Part shown: positions 8,279-17,439 of the stretch, piece after piece | Layout of the letters: every line of letters starts with the position of its first letter | How positions within the stretch are numbered: position 1 is the first letter of the stretch | Assembly: GCA_023665525.1 (NCBI GenBank) | Contig: JAMPDT010000005.1 | Coordinates: forward strand, 1-48,967 | DNA: 48,967 nt | Direction: 5' to 3' | DNA from: Butyrivibrio sp. | GTDB taxonomy: Bacteria > Bacillota > Clostridia > Lachnospirales > Lachnospiraceae | Position numbers and translations under genes: made by a program | The notes under the pieces: model-generated | Database searches by the model: none | The model's input: the letters and a program-made list of their open reading frames with translations, nothing else | Told to the model about the DNA's origin: nothing

Positions 8279-10186
8279 ATGGAAATGATTGTGGCTTTGA
8301 TACTTTTTCCCTTTGCGGTGGCGGCAGTACTTGCCTGTGTCGGCGACAATAAAATAAGAAAGGCGGTGGTGTACCTCTCCGCCTTTGTAATAATGCTGTC
8401 GGCGATAGTGTTTACCGTGGGCTTTTTGGTTCGCGGCGAAAGTCTTTCGTATCTGCCCCATACCGAGTTTATCGACAGAGGAATGCTTGTCGTGGAGGCT
8501 CTTTTGACCTGCCTTATCATATGGCTTTCCGTCAAGTACAAAAAATATTACGCGGCGATTTTGTCGGTCGCCCAAACGGGGCTTATGGCGTGGCTTGAGC
8601 TTTCGGGACGCACCGAGGGCTTTGAGCTTGACCATATTTACTGCGACAGGCTGACGGTTATAATGGTGCTTATGATCGGAATAGTAGGCTCGTTTATCTG
8701 CATATACGCAGTGGGCTATATGAACGATTACCATCATCACCATACGGAATATAAGGACAGAAGAAAATTTTTCTTCGCGATGCTTTTCGTATTTTTGGGA
8801 GCGATGTTCGGACTTGTATTTTCGAGTAACCTTATATGGATATATTTTTTCTGGGAGATTACGAGCGTATCCTCCTTCCTGCTTATCGGCTATACCAAGA
8901 CCTACGAGGCGGTAAACAATTCCTTCAGGGCGCTTTGGATGAACCTTTTGGGAGGGCTTGCCTTTGCGATTGCCATAGCCTTTTCCGTAATGAAGCTTAA
9001 CATTATAAATCTCGGTCAGATTACAGAGTGCAGCGACAAGCTGATTGCGATCCCGCTTATGCTGCTGGCTCTCGCGGGGCTGACCAAATCGGCGCAGATG
9101 CCGTTTTCGCGGTGGCTAATGGGCGCGATGGTGGCTCCCACGCCTACCTCGGCGCTGCTGCACAGCGCGACAATGGTCAAGGCGGGCGTTTATCTGCTTA
9201 TAAGGCTCGCCCCGGCGTTAAAGGGCAGCGTGCCGGGCTTTACGGTCGCGCTTATCGGCGGCTTTACCTTTTTTATTGCCAGCATAAGGGCGATTATCCA
9301 CAGCGACGGCAAAAAAATACTCGCCTATTCGACAGTTTCCAACCTCGGGCTTATTACGGCGTGCGCCGGAGTGGGCTTTGACGAAACCGTGTGGGCGGCG
9401 ATTTTCCTTATGATGTTCCACGCCGTTTCCAAATCGCTTTTGTTCCAGTCCGTCGGCGCGGTCGAGAACGCCACGGGCAGCAGGGACGTGGAGAATATGC
9501 ACGGGCTTATAAAAAGATACCCCTTTTATGCCGTCGTCATAACGATAGGAATCGCGGGAATGTTCCTCGCGCCCTTCGGAATGCTTATTTCAAAATGGGC
9601 GGCGCTCAAGGCGTTTGTGGACGCGGACAATATACTGCTCGTTCTTTTGCTCGCGTTCGGAAGCGCGACCACAATGTTTTACTGGACGAAATGGCTGCTT
9701 AAAATACTCGCGTGGTCCGAAAAAACGGAAACCCAAAAGAATACGACCTCCAAGGGACAGTGGCTGTCGCTTGCGGCTCACGCCGTCATTATGGTGTGCC
9801 TCGTCCTGTTTTATCCCGTGATTTCAAGGACGTTTATGCAGCCCTTGATTGACGCAATGTACGAATACAAGGTAATGCAGGTTCTGAGCGTCACGGATAT
9901 GGTTATTATGGCTATGATGGTCGGGGCTATCTTCGTCGTTCCCGTTATCGCATGGCTTGTTTCGAGGAAGTCAAAGGTTACGGTGACTACCGCGTATATG
10001 TCGGGAGTGAACCACGATGACGGAAGGAAATTCGTGGATTCCTTCGGCGACGAAAGGGATGTTTATCTTGCGAACTGGTATCTTCTCGATATGTTCGGTC
10101 CGACCAAATTTATGAAGCCCGCCACGATTATCGCGGCGGCGGGGCTTATTGTCGGAATGGTTTTGTCGATAGGAGGTGTTCTGTAA
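8279..10186 (+). CDS. echA: Ech hydrogenase membrane subunit EchA (NuoL/antiporter-like)
   Basis: This 635-aa polytopic protein is the proton/sodium-translocating antiporter-like subunit of an energy-converting group 4 [NiFe] hydrogenase, related to complex I NuoL. It has some 16 hydrophobic segments. Core proton_antipo_M features include SVSSFLLIGYTKTYEAVNNSF, LAGLTKSAQMPFSRWLMGAMVAPTPTSALLHSATMVKAGVYL with the conserved lysine/histidine path, and a second LGLITACAGVGF block. Length fits EchA. It is first in echABCDEF-hypF and overlaps echB by one base (TAATG). ATG 8279 has only a weak GGATAGGATGG site, and ATG 8285 is a possible alternative. Ion specificity is not evident. Confidence 0.93.
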   Translation: MEMIVALILFPFAVAAVLACVGDNKIRKAVVYLSAFVIMLSAIVFTVGFLVRGESLSYLPHTEFIDRGMLVVEALLTCLIIWLSVKYKKYYAAILSVAQTGLMAWLELSGRTEGFELDHIYCDRLTVIMVLMIGIVGSFICIYAVGYMNDYHHHHTEYKDRRKFFFAMLFVFLGAMFGLVFSSNLIWIYFFWEITSVSSFLLIGYTKTYEAVNNSFRALWMNLLGGLAFAIAIAFSVMKLNIINLGQITECSDKLIAIPLMLLALAGLTKSAQMPFSRWLMGAMVAPTPTSALLHSATMVKAGVYLLIRLAPALKGSVPGFTVALIGGFTFFIASIRAIIHSDGKKILAYSTVSNLGLITACAGVGFDETVWAAIFLMMFHAVSKSLLFQSVGAVENATGSRDVENMHGLIKRYPFYAVVITIGIAGMFLAPFGMLISKWAALKAFVDADNILLVLLLAFGSATTMFYWTKWLLKILAWSEKTETQKNTTSKGQWLSLAAHAVIMVCLVLFYPVISRTFMQPLIDAMYEYKVMQVLSVTDMVIMAMMVGAIFVVPVIAWLVSRKSKVTVTTAYMSGVNHDDGRKFVDSFGDERDVYLANWYLLDMFGPTKFMKPATIIAAAGLIVGMVLSIGGVL

Positions 10187-11061
10187 TGGAAAGAGCAATA
10201 TGGGCGGCTGTCGGAATCGTGTCGTACCTGCTTTTGGCGCCGTTTTTGGGCGGCTTTATCGCGGGGATTGACAGAAAGCTGACAGCCAAGATGCAGGGCA
10301 GGAAGGGTCCCTCGGTTTTACAGCCCTTTTACGATATAATCAAGCTTTTTAATAAGGAAACGATGATCGTCAACAAAACGCAGTATGTCTATGTATGGTG
10401 CTTCCTTGTCACCATGATGCTTACGGGGGCGCTGTTTTTCGGAGGCTTCGACATTATGCTTGTTTTCCTGACGCTTACGACGGCGGCGATGTTTTTTGTA
10501 TTCGCGGGGGACAGCACAAATTCGCCCGTCAGCACGATGGGCGCGCAGAGGGAGCTTTTGCAGATGCTTGCCTACGAGCCGATGGTGCTGCTTGTCGCGG
10601 TCGGCTTTTATATGGCGACGGGAACCTTTGAGGTGCACAGCTATTTTATGTCGGATCTGCCTGCCGTGATAAAGCTTCCCGGGGTATTTATAGGCTTTGT
10701 TTCGATACTTACAATCAAATTCCGCAAATCGCCGTTTGACCTGAGCACGTCGCACCATGCCCATCAGGAGCTTGTAATGGGCGTAAGCACCGATATGTCG
10801 GGAAGGCTCTACGGTATAATTGAGGCGGCGCACTGGTACGAGAACATACTGCTTTACGGAGTGGTCGCGCTGTTTTTCCTGTATAACTCCGTATGGAGCA
10901 TACCGCTTACGGCGGCGGGGCTTGCGGCGGTGTTTTTCTTGGAAATACTTATTGATAATGTATGCGCGAGAGTTAAGTGGGACATTATGATTAAAACCGC
11001 CTGGTCGATAACGCTCGTCGCGGGTGGAATCAATCTGCTTGTTTTACAGTATTTTGTGTAG
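10186..11061 (+). CDS. echB: Ech hydrogenase membrane subunit EchB (NuoH-like)
   Basis: EchB (291 aa) is the NuoH-type membrane subunit that links the hydrophilic hydrogenase arm to EchA. It has about eight transmembrane segments. Conserved NuoH features include MQGRKGPSVLQPFYDIIKLFNKE near the first cytoplasmic loop (the quinone-site region in complex I) and the charged loop TIKFRKSPFDLSTSHHAHQELVMG, in place of the complex I 'PFDLPEAE' segment, as in Ech and formate hydrogenlyase homologues. The start codon overlaps the echA stop and GGAGG precedes it. EchC follows 12 nt downstream. Confidence 0.94.
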   Translation: MERAIWAAVGIVSYLLLAPFLGGFIAGIDRKLTAKMQGRKGPSVLQPFYDIIKLFNKETMIVNKTQYVYVWCFLVTMMLTGALFFGGFDIMLVFLTLTTAAMFFVFAGDSTNSPVSTMGAQRELLQMLAYEPMVLLVAVGFYMATGTFEVHSYFMSDLPAVIKLPGVFIGFVSILTIKFRKSPFDLSTSHHAHQELVMGVSTDMSGRLYGIIEAAHWYENILLYGVVALFFLYNSVWSIPLTAAGLAAVFFLEILIDNVCARVKWDIMIKTAWSITLVAGGINLLVLQYFV

Positions 11062-11073
11062 GAGGATAAGTCT

Positions 11074-11511
11074 ATGGCAAAGATTTCAAAATCGCCGTGG
11101 CTGCTGCATTATGACGCGTCAAGCTGCAACGGCTGCGATATAGAGGTATTAGCTTGTCTTACCCCTATTTACGATATAGAGCGTTTCGGGATAATCAATA
11201 CGGGGGATCCCAAGCAGGCGGATATACTGCTTATAACGGGCGGTGTGAACACGCAGAACAAGGCGGTGGTGGAGCAGATTTATTCCCAGATGCCCAACCC
11301 CAAGGTGGTGGTCGCGGTCGGAATCTGCGCTTGCAGCGGCGGCGTGTTTAAGGACTGCTACAATATAATCGGAGGCGTGGACAACGTGATTCCCGTGGAT
11401 ATATATGTCCCCGGCTGCGCCGCGCGCCCCGAATCCATTATCGACGGCGTGGTAAAGGCGCTTGACCTGCTTCAGAAGAAGCATGAGGAAATGAAGGAGG
11501 CGCGGATATGA
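11074..11511 (+). CDS. echC: Ech hydrogenase small subunit EchC (NuoB-like)
   Basis: EchC (145 aa) is the small electron-transfer subunit that holds the proximal [4Fe-4S] cluster next to the NiFe site. Cysteines expected to bind the cluster are C18 and C21 in SSCNGCDIE, one in GICACSGG (C85/C87 region) and C115 in VPGCAARPE. It is shorter than small subunits of uptake hydrogenases, as usual for group 4. GGAGG precedes the ATG and its TGA overlaps the echD ATG by 4 nt. Confidence 0.94.
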   Translation: MAKISKSPWLLHYDASSCNGCDIEVLACLTPIYDIERFGIINTGDPKQADILLITGGVNTQNKAVVEQIYSQMPNPKVVVAVGICACSGGVFKDCYNIIGGVDNVIPVDIYVPGCAARPESIIDGVVKALDLLQKKHEEMKEARI

Positions 11512-11846
11512 GAGAACAGTACGATATGCGTGAAATCGGGCACGGGGAGCTTGCTCTCAGGACGCTTGAACACAAAAGAGGCGGCTACCGGTTGGGGCAG
11601 ATATGCGCTGTCAGGACCCGGGGCGGCTACGAGCTTTTGTATTCTTTTATAAAAGATTACCATATGACCAACTATAAGATAAGGATTGACGAGGACACGG
11701 AAGTAGCGAGCATAAGCGATATTTTTCCCGCGGCTATGCTGTACGAGAACGAGATGACGGAGCTTTTCGGCGTGAAAATCAAATATATCAATCTTGATTA
11801 CAAAAACAAATTTTTCCGTATCGAACAGGAAACGCCGTTTAAATAA
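11508..11846 (+). CDS. echD: Ech hydrogenase subunit EchD (NuoC-like)
   Basis: EchD (112 aa) is a hydrophilic NuoC/30-kDa-like subunit. The family signature is the C-terminal half: IRIDEDTEVASISDIFPAAM and LYENEMTELFGVKIKYI. It has no cofactor motif and serves as a structural partner of EchE in the peripheral arm. It starts within the echC stop (ATGA overlap) and has GGAGG in the echC 3' end. A 32-nt gap with GAAAGGAG then leads to echE. Confidence 0.9.
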   Translation: MREQYDMREIGHGELALRTLEHKRGGYRLGQICAVRTRGGYELLYSFIKDYHMTNYKIRIDEDTEVASISDIFPAAMLYENEMTELFGVKIKYINLDYKNKFFRIEQETPFK

Positions 11847-11878
11847 TAAGCGCAGTAATAATGAAAGGAGCTTAGGTT

Positions 11879-12958
11879 ATGGCAAAAAGAAGCGTAATCC
11901 CTTTCGGACCGCAGCACCCTGTGCTGCCCGAGCCGATACATCTTGACCTTGTGCTTGAGGACGAGAAGGTCGTCGAGGCGATACCGTCCGTGGGCTTCGT
12001 CCACAGAGGGCTTGAAAAATTAATAGACAAAAAGGACTTTAACGAATATCAGTATGTAATAGAGAGAACCTGCGGAATATGCAGCTTTATGCACGGTATG
12101 AGCTACTGCGAGGCGCTGGAAAGGATTTTTGACGCCGAGGTTCCCGCCAGAGGAAAATATCTGAGAACGATATGGGCGGAGATGTCAAGGCTTCACAGCC
12201 ATCTGCTTTGGCTGGGGCTTCTTGCCGACGCGTTCGGCTTTGAAAGCCTTTTTATGCAGAGCTGGCGTATGCGTGAAAAAATTCTCGATATGTTTGAGGC
12301 GTCCACGGGCGGCCGCGTTATTTTCTCGGTGAACAAGGTGGGCGGAGTGCTCCGCGATATGGACAAGGATATGCTGACGGGCTTTGTCGATGCCTTTGAC
12401 GGTATGGAAAAGGACGTCAGGGCTTTGGCGAACACCTTTTTAAACGACAGAACGGTAGGCTCAAGGCTTCGCGACGTTGGAGTGCTTACGAAGAGCGACG
12501 TCATAAGCCTCGGCGCGGTGGGACCCATGATGAGGGCGAGCGGAATCGCGACGGATACGAGAAAGCTCGGCTATGAGGCATACGGCGATTTGGATTTTGA
12601 GATAATCACGAGCGAGGACTGCGACTGCTACGCAAGGTGCGAGGTGCGCATAAAGGAGATTTTCCAGTCCTTTGACCTTATCAGGCAGGCTGTTGCCAAA
12701 ATACCCGACGGCGAAATCGCGGTTCAGGTAAAGGGCGCGCCCAACGGCGAGGCGTTCAACAGGGTTGAGCAGCCGAGGGGCGAGGCGATTTACTACGTTA
12801 GGGGCAACGGCTCGATGTACCTTGAAAGGGTAAGAGTGAGAACTCCGACGTTTACGAATTTGCAGGCGCTTATCAAGACCTTGCAGGGCTGTCAGTACGC
12901 GGACGTCCCGATTCTGATACTGACAATCGACCCGTGCATAAGCTGTACGGAAAGGTAG
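11879..12958 (+). CDS. echE: Ech hydrogenase large catalytic subunit EchE (NuoD-like, NiFe site)
   Basis: EchE (359 aa) is the [NiFe] catalytic subunit, reducing protons with ferredoxin electrons or the reverse. Both nickel-binding motifs are intact: RTCGICSFMH (C65, C68) and the C-terminal DPCISCTER (C353, C356). The protein stops right at that arginine, so there is no C-terminal peptide to be removed by a maturation protease. This is known for some Ech/CooH-type subunits and implies Ni insertion without proteolysis. Start has AAAGGAG upstream. EchF follows 7 nt downstream. Intact Cys pairs rule out a plain complex I NuoD. Confidence 0.96.
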   Translation: MAKRSVIPFGPQHPVLPEPIHLDLVLEDEKVVEAIPSVGFVHRGLEKLIDKKDFNEYQYVIERTCGICSFMHGMSYCEALERIFDAEVPARGKYLRTIWAEMSRLHSHLLWLGLLADAFGFESLFMQSWRMREKILDMFEASTGGRVIFSVNKVGGVLRDMDKDMLTGFVDAFDGMEKDVRALANTFLNDRTVGSRLRDVGVLTKSDVISLGAVGPMMRASGIATDTRKLGYEAYGDLDFEIITSEDCDCYARCEVRIKEIFQSFDLIRQAVAKIPDGEIAVQVKGAPNGEAFNRVEQPRGEAIYYVRGNGSMYLERVRVRTPTFTNLQALIKTLQGCQYADVPILILTIDPCISCTER

Positions 12959-12965
12959 GACGAAT

Positions 12966-13541
12966 ATGAGTGTGATGAATTTTACCAGAACGGCGCTGAA
13001 AAATCTTTTTTCCAAGCCCGCCACGCGCGGCTATCCCTTTGAGGAGCGTGAATATCCCGAAAGATACAGGGGCAGAGTGTCGATAAATATTGACGAATGC
13101 ATTATGTGCGGACTTTGTATGAAAAAATGTCCCGCCGCCGCGATTACCGTTGACCGCGACAAAAAAACATGGTCGATTCAGAGAATGTCCTGCGTGCAGT
13201 GCTCTCTCTGCGTGGGGAGTTGTCCGAAAAAATGCCTCTCCATGGAACAGCATTATTCCGAGCCTTCCTCCGAAAAAACCGTGGATACAATCGTTCAGCC
13301 CCCAAAGGAAAATACGTCGCCGAACGCGAACGGCGCGAAAGCGGCGGCAGCGGGCGGCGTTCCGCAGGCGGATACCGCCGTATGCGTCTACTGTACGCTT
13401 TGCGCGAAAAACTGTCCGTCGGGCGCGCTCAGCGTGGACCGCGCGGAGAAAAAGTGGGCGCTTGACAGGAACGCCTGCGTGGGCTGCGGGCTTTGCGCGT
13501 CCAAATGCCCCAAGAAATGCATTGAAATGAAGCAGGATTAA
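12966..13541 (+). CDS. echF: Ech hydrogenase ferredoxin subunit EchF with duplicated 2[4Fe-4S] module
   Basis: The protein is 191 aa and contains four CxxCxxCxxxC motifs. They lie at C45/48/51/55, C76/79/82/86, C140/143/146/150 and C171/174/177/181. The second half (residues 138-188) repeats the first (43-93), including the spacing and the CPKKC ending of each second motif. A 45-residue Ala/Asn/Pro-rich linker joins them. Usual EchF has only the first module. The subunit would pass electrons from a soluble ferredoxin to EchC through up to four clusters. The first module carries the N-terminal segment typical of EchF/NuoI; the second looks like an added bacterial 2[4Fe-4S] ferredoxin. HypF starts 2 nt after the stop. 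Confidence 0.92.
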   Translation: MSVMNFTRTALKNLFSKPATRGYPFEEREYPERYRGRVSINIDECIMCGLCMKKCPAAAITVDRDKKTWSIQRMSCVQCSLCVGSCPKKCLSMEQHYSEPSSEKTVDTIVQPPKENTSPNANGAKAAAAGGVPQADTAVCVYCTLCAKNCPSGALSVDRAEKKWALDRNACVGCGLCASKCPKKCIEMKQD

Positions 13542-13543
13542 AT

Positions 13544-15769
13544 ATGACTTACTTAATTACCGTACACGGGCTTGTTCAGGGCGTGGGCTTCAGACCGTAT
13601 GTAAAAAGGCTTGCGGATTCGATGTCGCTTAACGGGACGGTCCGCAACCGGGACGGCGTGGTCTGCATACAATTTAACGGAGATGAAAATACATTGGAGG
13701 CGTTTTGTAAACGCCTCTGTTTGTCTTTGCCCGACGGCGCTTTAATAGAGCGGCTCGAAACGGAGGAAACGTCCGAGATAAGCTTTGACGGCTTTGATAT
13801 TATTGAAAGCGGCGAGGGCGGCGCCTTCGGACTGCCCTTTATACCCGCCGATATAGCTGTCTGCGAGGAATGCGGCAGGGAGCTTTTTGACGCCGCCGAC
13901 AGACGCTTCGGGCACCCTTTCATAAGCTGCGCCGTCTGCGGACCGAGATACAGCATAATAAATTCGCTTCCCTATGACAGGGAAAACACGGTGATGAACG
14001 CTTTTACCATGTGCAAAAAATGCGCCGCCGAGTACAAAAGCTCCGCCGACAGGCGCTTTTACGCGCAGACCCTAGCCTGCCCCGACTGCGGACCGAGGCT
14101 TTTTTTTAACGGAAGCGAAAAAGAACCGCTCGATAGGCTGGCGCAGTCGCTTGCGGACGGCAAAATTGCGGCGGTCAAGGACACAGGCGGCTATCATTTC
14201 GTATGCGATGCGCAAAACGAGGAGGCGGTGAAACGCCTCAGGCGTATAAAGCTTCGGGAGGCAAAGCCCTTTGCGGTAATGTTCGCCGATATAAGACAGC
14301 TTAAGGAATACGCAAGAATCGGCACAGAAGAGGAGGCGCTTTTAAAATCCCCCGCCCGCCCCATTGTGCTTCTTGAAAAAATAAAGGAGCTTGCCCCCTC
14401 CGTATGCGGCGCGCTCCCGACCGTCGGGGCAATGCTGCCGGGTAACCCCGTACAGCTTTTGCTTATGAAAAAATACAAGGGACCGTTGGTAATGACGAGC
14501 GGGAACCTGTCGGGAGAGCCGATAATAACCGACGACGGTACTGCGGCTGAGATTTGCCGTAAAAACGGTATGGACCTGCTTTGCCATAACCGCAGAATAC
14601 TTCAGCCGCTCGACGATTCGGTGGCGAGGGTGCTGTGCGGACGGACGCAGCTTATCCGCCGTGCAGGAGGCTATGTTCCCGCGCCGCTTGACGTGCCGGA
14701 TATGCGTGCCGACGCTTTTATCGCGGCGGGCGGAGATTTAAAGGCAGCGTTCGCCGTTGCGGACGGCAGCCGAGTTATAATGAGCCGGCAATTCGGGGAT
14801 ATGGAGGACGCCGAGGTGGGAGAGGCGTATGACGCGGCGCTTAAGCATATGCTTGCGCTGTACTCCTTTAAGCCGAAAAAAATCCTCTGCGACCTTCACC
14901 CCTCTTATTTTTCATCAAAAAAGGCGCGGGAGCTTGCCAAGGAGCTTGGACTTGAAGCGCCCGAGCCTGTGCAGCACCATCTTGCGCATATTATGTCGGT
15001 GGCGGCGGAGCATGGAATAACGGGTGATTTTACGGGAATCGCCATGGACGGGACGGGCTTCGGAACGGACGGCGCGGTCTGGGGCGGCGAGATATTCACG
15101 GTAAGCGGACGGCTTGCCAAACGGCGTTTTCATCTGCAATACACCGATGTTGCGGGCGGCGACGGCGCCGTGCGCGACGCAGGGCTGCTTTTGAAATCGT
15201 ACCGCTTGGGAGCGGGGCTTGCTAAAAACGGCGAGGAGCGGCAGGACCTTACCCTGATAAAAAAAGCCCTTGACAGCGGAATAAACACCTTCAAAACCTC
15301 AAGCATAGGACGGCTTTTCGACGCGGTCAGCGCTATGCTCGGAATATGCTCCTACAACCGCTATGAGGGAGAGTGCGCAATCCTGCTTGAGGCGGCGGCA
15401 GCCTCCGCGGCTTCCGCCTATCCGCTTCATTTTGAGATTGACAAAACGAGCGGCGAAATCGGCTTCGGCGCGCTGCTTGCCGATATTGAAGCCGCGCTTG
15501 CCTGCGGCGTCCCCGCAAACGAAATTGCGAGGGGCTTTCATATGGCGGTTGTCGCGATGCTTCTTGAAGCGGCTTCAATCTGCGGAAACAGCCGCGTGCT
15601 TATTTCGGGCGGCGTGTTTATGAACAGGCTGATATGCGAGGAGCTTATAAGGCGCGGAGGCGAGAGGGGCTTTGAGATTTTTTGGAATGAAAAGGTGCCG
15701 CCGGGGGACGGCGGCGTGGCGTTGGGGCAGATTGCGGCAGCGGCTTGGGGGGTAAGGTCGGAGGAGTGA
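13544..15769 (+). CDS. hypF: Carbamoyltransferase HypF, [NiFe]-hydrogenase maturation
   Basis: HypF (741 aa) makes the carbamoyl donor for the cyanide ligands of the NiFe site, using carbamoyl phosphate and ATP and passing the group to HypE. Domains in order: acylphosphatase-like 1-90 (HGLVQGVGFRPYVKRLA); two zinc fingers about 106-185 (CEECG..CAVCGPRY and CKKCA..CPDCGPRL); a YrdC-like domain about 195-370 (KDTGGYHFVCDA, RPIVLL, LPGNPVQLLL, MTSGNLSGEPI); and a Kae1/TobZ-like domain about 390-735 with QHHLAH and MDGTGFGTDGAVWGGE. All domains are intact. It closes the ech operon; hypA-E are not in the window and must be elsewhere. Confidence 0.97.
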   Translation: MTYLITVHGLVQGVGFRPYVKRLADSMSLNGTVRNRDGVVCIQFNGDENTLEAFCKRLCLSLPDGALIERLETEETSEISFDGFDIIESGEGGAFGLPFIPADIAVCEECGRELFDAADRRFGHPFISCAVCGPRYSIINSLPYDRENTVMNAFTMCKKCAAEYKSSADRRFYAQTLACPDCGPRLFFNGSEKEPLDRLAQSLADGKIAAVKDTGGYHFVCDAQNEEAVKRLRRIKLREAKPFAVMFADIRQLKEYARIGTEEEALLKSPARPIVLLEKIKELAPSVCGALPTVGAMLPGNPVQLLLMKKYKGPLVMTSGNLSGEPIITDDGTAAEICRKNGMDLLCHNRRILQPLDDSVARVLCGRTQLIRRAGGYVPAPLDVPDMRADAFIAAGGDLKAAFAVADGSRVIMSRQFGDMEDAEVGEAYDAALKHMLALYSFKPKKILCDLHPSYFSSKKARELAKELGLEAPEPVQHHLAHIMSVAAEHGITGDFTGIAMDGTGFGTDGAVWGGEIFTVSGRLAKRRFHLQYTDVAGGDGAVRDAGLLLKSYRLGAGLAKNGEERQDLTLIKKALDSGINTFKTSSIGRLFDAVSAMLGICSYNRYEGECAILLEAAAASAASAYPLHFEIDKTSGEIGFGALLADIEAALACGVPANEIARGFHMAVVAMLLEAASICGNSRVLISGGVFMNRLICEELIRRGGERGFEIFWNEKVPPGDGGVALGQIAAAAWGVRSEE

Positions 15770-15776
15770 AACGACA

Positions 15777-15863
15777 GTGATATTAATCGGAGCGGTCGGG
15801 ATTTTGTTAAGCGTATTTTTGTTTGTGCGCTGCGCAAAATCCGCGAAACAGCGCGTGAAATGA
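15777..15863 (+). CDS. Possible 28-aa single-span membrane peptide
   Basis: A GTG-initiated frame encodes MILIGAVGILLSVFLFVRCA followed by KSAKQRVK and a stop. It has one hydrophobic helix and a short basic tail, the layout of many small bacterial membrane proteins. GGAGGAG ends 10 nt before the GTG, inside the end of hypF, and the frame starts 8 nt after the hypF stop, so it would be the last cistron of the ech operon. Too short for homology; it could be chance. Confidence 0.4.
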   Translation: MILIGAVGILLSVFLFVRCAKSAKQRVK

Positions 15864-15875
15864 TATATTATTTTA

Positions 15876-15904
15876 TTGCGAACCTCCCGTCTTTCTGTTA
15901 AAAT
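15876..15904 (+). promoter_or_regulatory. Candidate chemoreceptor promoter inside an inverted repeat
   Basis: TTGCGA (15876-15881), a 17-nt spacer and TAAAAT (15899-15904), with TG one base before the -10, form a plausible extended -10 promoter. Its start near 15911 falls in the loop of the inverted repeat at 15882-15942, after the 5' arm. Confidence 0.5.
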
Positions 15905-15942
15905 TGTATTGATATGACTGTTAAACGGAAAGACAGGGAGGT
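15882..15942 (+). promoter_or_regulatory. Inverted repeat that would sequester the chemoreceptor ribosome-binding site
   Basis: ACCTCCCGTCTTTC (15882-15895) is complementary to GAAAGAC-A-GGGAGGT (15928-15942) over 14 bp with one bulged A at 15935; the loop is 32 nt. The 3' arm is the Shine-Dalgarno of the chemoreceptor gene. Transcripts reading in from hypF would fold and hide it, while transcripts from the internal promoter lack the 5' arm. Confidence 0.65.
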
Positions 15943-15949
15943 ATTTTTT

Positions 15950-17425
15950 ATGAACCACATAAAGAAAACCAATACCTTTGTGTTGATTTTGCTGTCTATA
16001 ATCGACGCAATACTTATTGGAGGATATTTGCAGGACGCCGCCAAGGGAAATATACCGATGGCGTTCGGAGCGGCGTTCGCGGCGGTGGTTGTCGTAACCC
16101 TTATTGTGGATTATGTTTTGTATTTTATCAGGAAGGACGGGGCGGTGTTTAAGTTTGTCACGATTGCGGGATACATAATAGTGTACGCGCTCGCCATGTT
16201 CAATTCCAAGAACGACCTCGTTTATACCATAGCGTTCCCGATATATGTAATGTATGTGCTTTATTTCAACACCGTTTTTATGGGTGTTGCGGGCGGCTGC
16301 TTCTTTTTCGTCAATATGGTTTCGGTGGCGATGTGCTTTATAAGGGGGACAATGCCGTCGGGACTTCCCATAGAGCTTTCCACCGTGCTTTTGCAGGTTG
16401 CGACAATAGGCGTGACGGCGTTTACGCTGACGTGGATCACATATCTTGAAAATTCCATGAAGCAGGAGCAGCTCAACAATATAAAATCCGAAAAGGATAA
16501 GTCGGAGGAGCTTCTTCGCGATGTGCTGAATCTCGGCGAAACGGTAAAGGATAATTCCAACAAGGCGGGAGCCTTGATAGAGGAGCTTAACGACGCGACG
16601 GCGGCGGCTCTCGATACGCTGAGGGCTGTTGCCCGGAGCAACAGCGACAATGCCGAAAATATTGCCAATCAGACGGTTATGACGGGCAATATACAGCAGA
16701 TGATCATCTCCGCCAACAGCAGCGCGGACGTTATGGCGGACGCCGCCGAGGATTCGCTTAAGCTGGTGTCTGACGGAAGAAAGGTGATAGAGGAGCTTAA
16801 CAAAAAGTCGCTCCTTATTTCCGAATCAAATACGGAAACGATACAGTCGATAAATAATTTTGTCGAAAGCGCGGTTGCGGTCAAGGGGATAACCGACAAG
16901 ATCAACGGAATTTCCTCGCAGACCAATCTGCTTTCGCTGAACGCCTCGATAGAGAGCGCGCGTGCGGGCGATGCGGGACGCGGCTTCGCGGTGGTTGCGG
17001 ACGAAATCAGGGGTCTTGCGGACGAAACGCAGGCTCTCACGGGAGAGATAAGCGGAATAGTCCAAAGGCTTGAGGACGACGCCAAGCGCGCAAGGGATAT
17101 TATCGGCGGAGTGGTTGAATCCATAGGAGAGGAAAAGCAGCTTATAGACAGCTCGAGGGACACCTATATACAGATGGAAACGACGATGAACGGGCTTTAC
17201 GGGCGCGTTGAGGAGATACGCGGGCAGCTTAAGCAGATTGTGGATTCAAACAACGCCATAGTGGACAGCATAAGTCAGCTTTCGGCGTCGAGCGAGGAGG
17301 TTGCGGCGAGCATGGATATGGCGGTTGAGCTGAGCAACAATAATATGAGCAAAACCGCGGAAACCAAGGGACTTATGGAAAGGCTCGTAAGCTCCGCCGC
17401 AGAGCTTGAGCATTACAGCAGGTAA
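15950..17425 (+). CDS. Methyl-accepting chemotaxis protein with multi-span membrane sensor
   Basis: This 491-aa chemoreceptor signals to CheA/CheW. The first 185 residues form about six hydrophobic segments with short loops, so there is no classical extracellular ligand domain between two helices. No HAMP domain is obvious. A coiled-coil region follows ([19 protein letters not shown]). The signalling hairpin tip is clear: [41 protein letters not shown], given here as a motif spanning roughly residues 315-355. The start at 15950 is set by GGGAGGT 7 nt upstream. It points to a motile cell. What it senses (membrane state, redox, temperature) cannot be told. Confidence 0.93.
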   Translation: MNHIKKTNTFVLILLSIIDAILIGGYLQDAAKGNIPMAFGAAFAAVVVVTLIVDYVLYFIRKDGAVFKFVTIAGYIIVYALAMFNSKNDLVYTIAFPIYVMYVLYFNTVFMGVAGGCFFFVNMVSVAMCFIRGTMPSGLPIELSTVLLQVATIGVTAFTLTWITYLENSMKQEQLNNIKSEKDKSEELLRDVLNLGETVKDNSNKAGALIEELNDATAAALDTLRAVARSNSDNAENIANQTVMTGNIQQMIISANSSADVMADAAEDSLKLVSDGRKVIEELNKKSLLISESNTETIQSINNFVESAVAVKGITDKINGISSQTNLLSLNASIESARAGDAGRGFAVVADEIRGLADETQALTGEISGIVQRLEDDAKRARDIIGGVVESIGEEKQLIDSSRDTYIQMETTMNGLYGRVEEIRGQLKQIVDSNNAIVDSISQLSASSEEVAASMDMAVELSNNNMSKTAETKGLMERLVSSAAELEHYSR

Positions 17426-17439
17426 GGTTTTTATGAACG

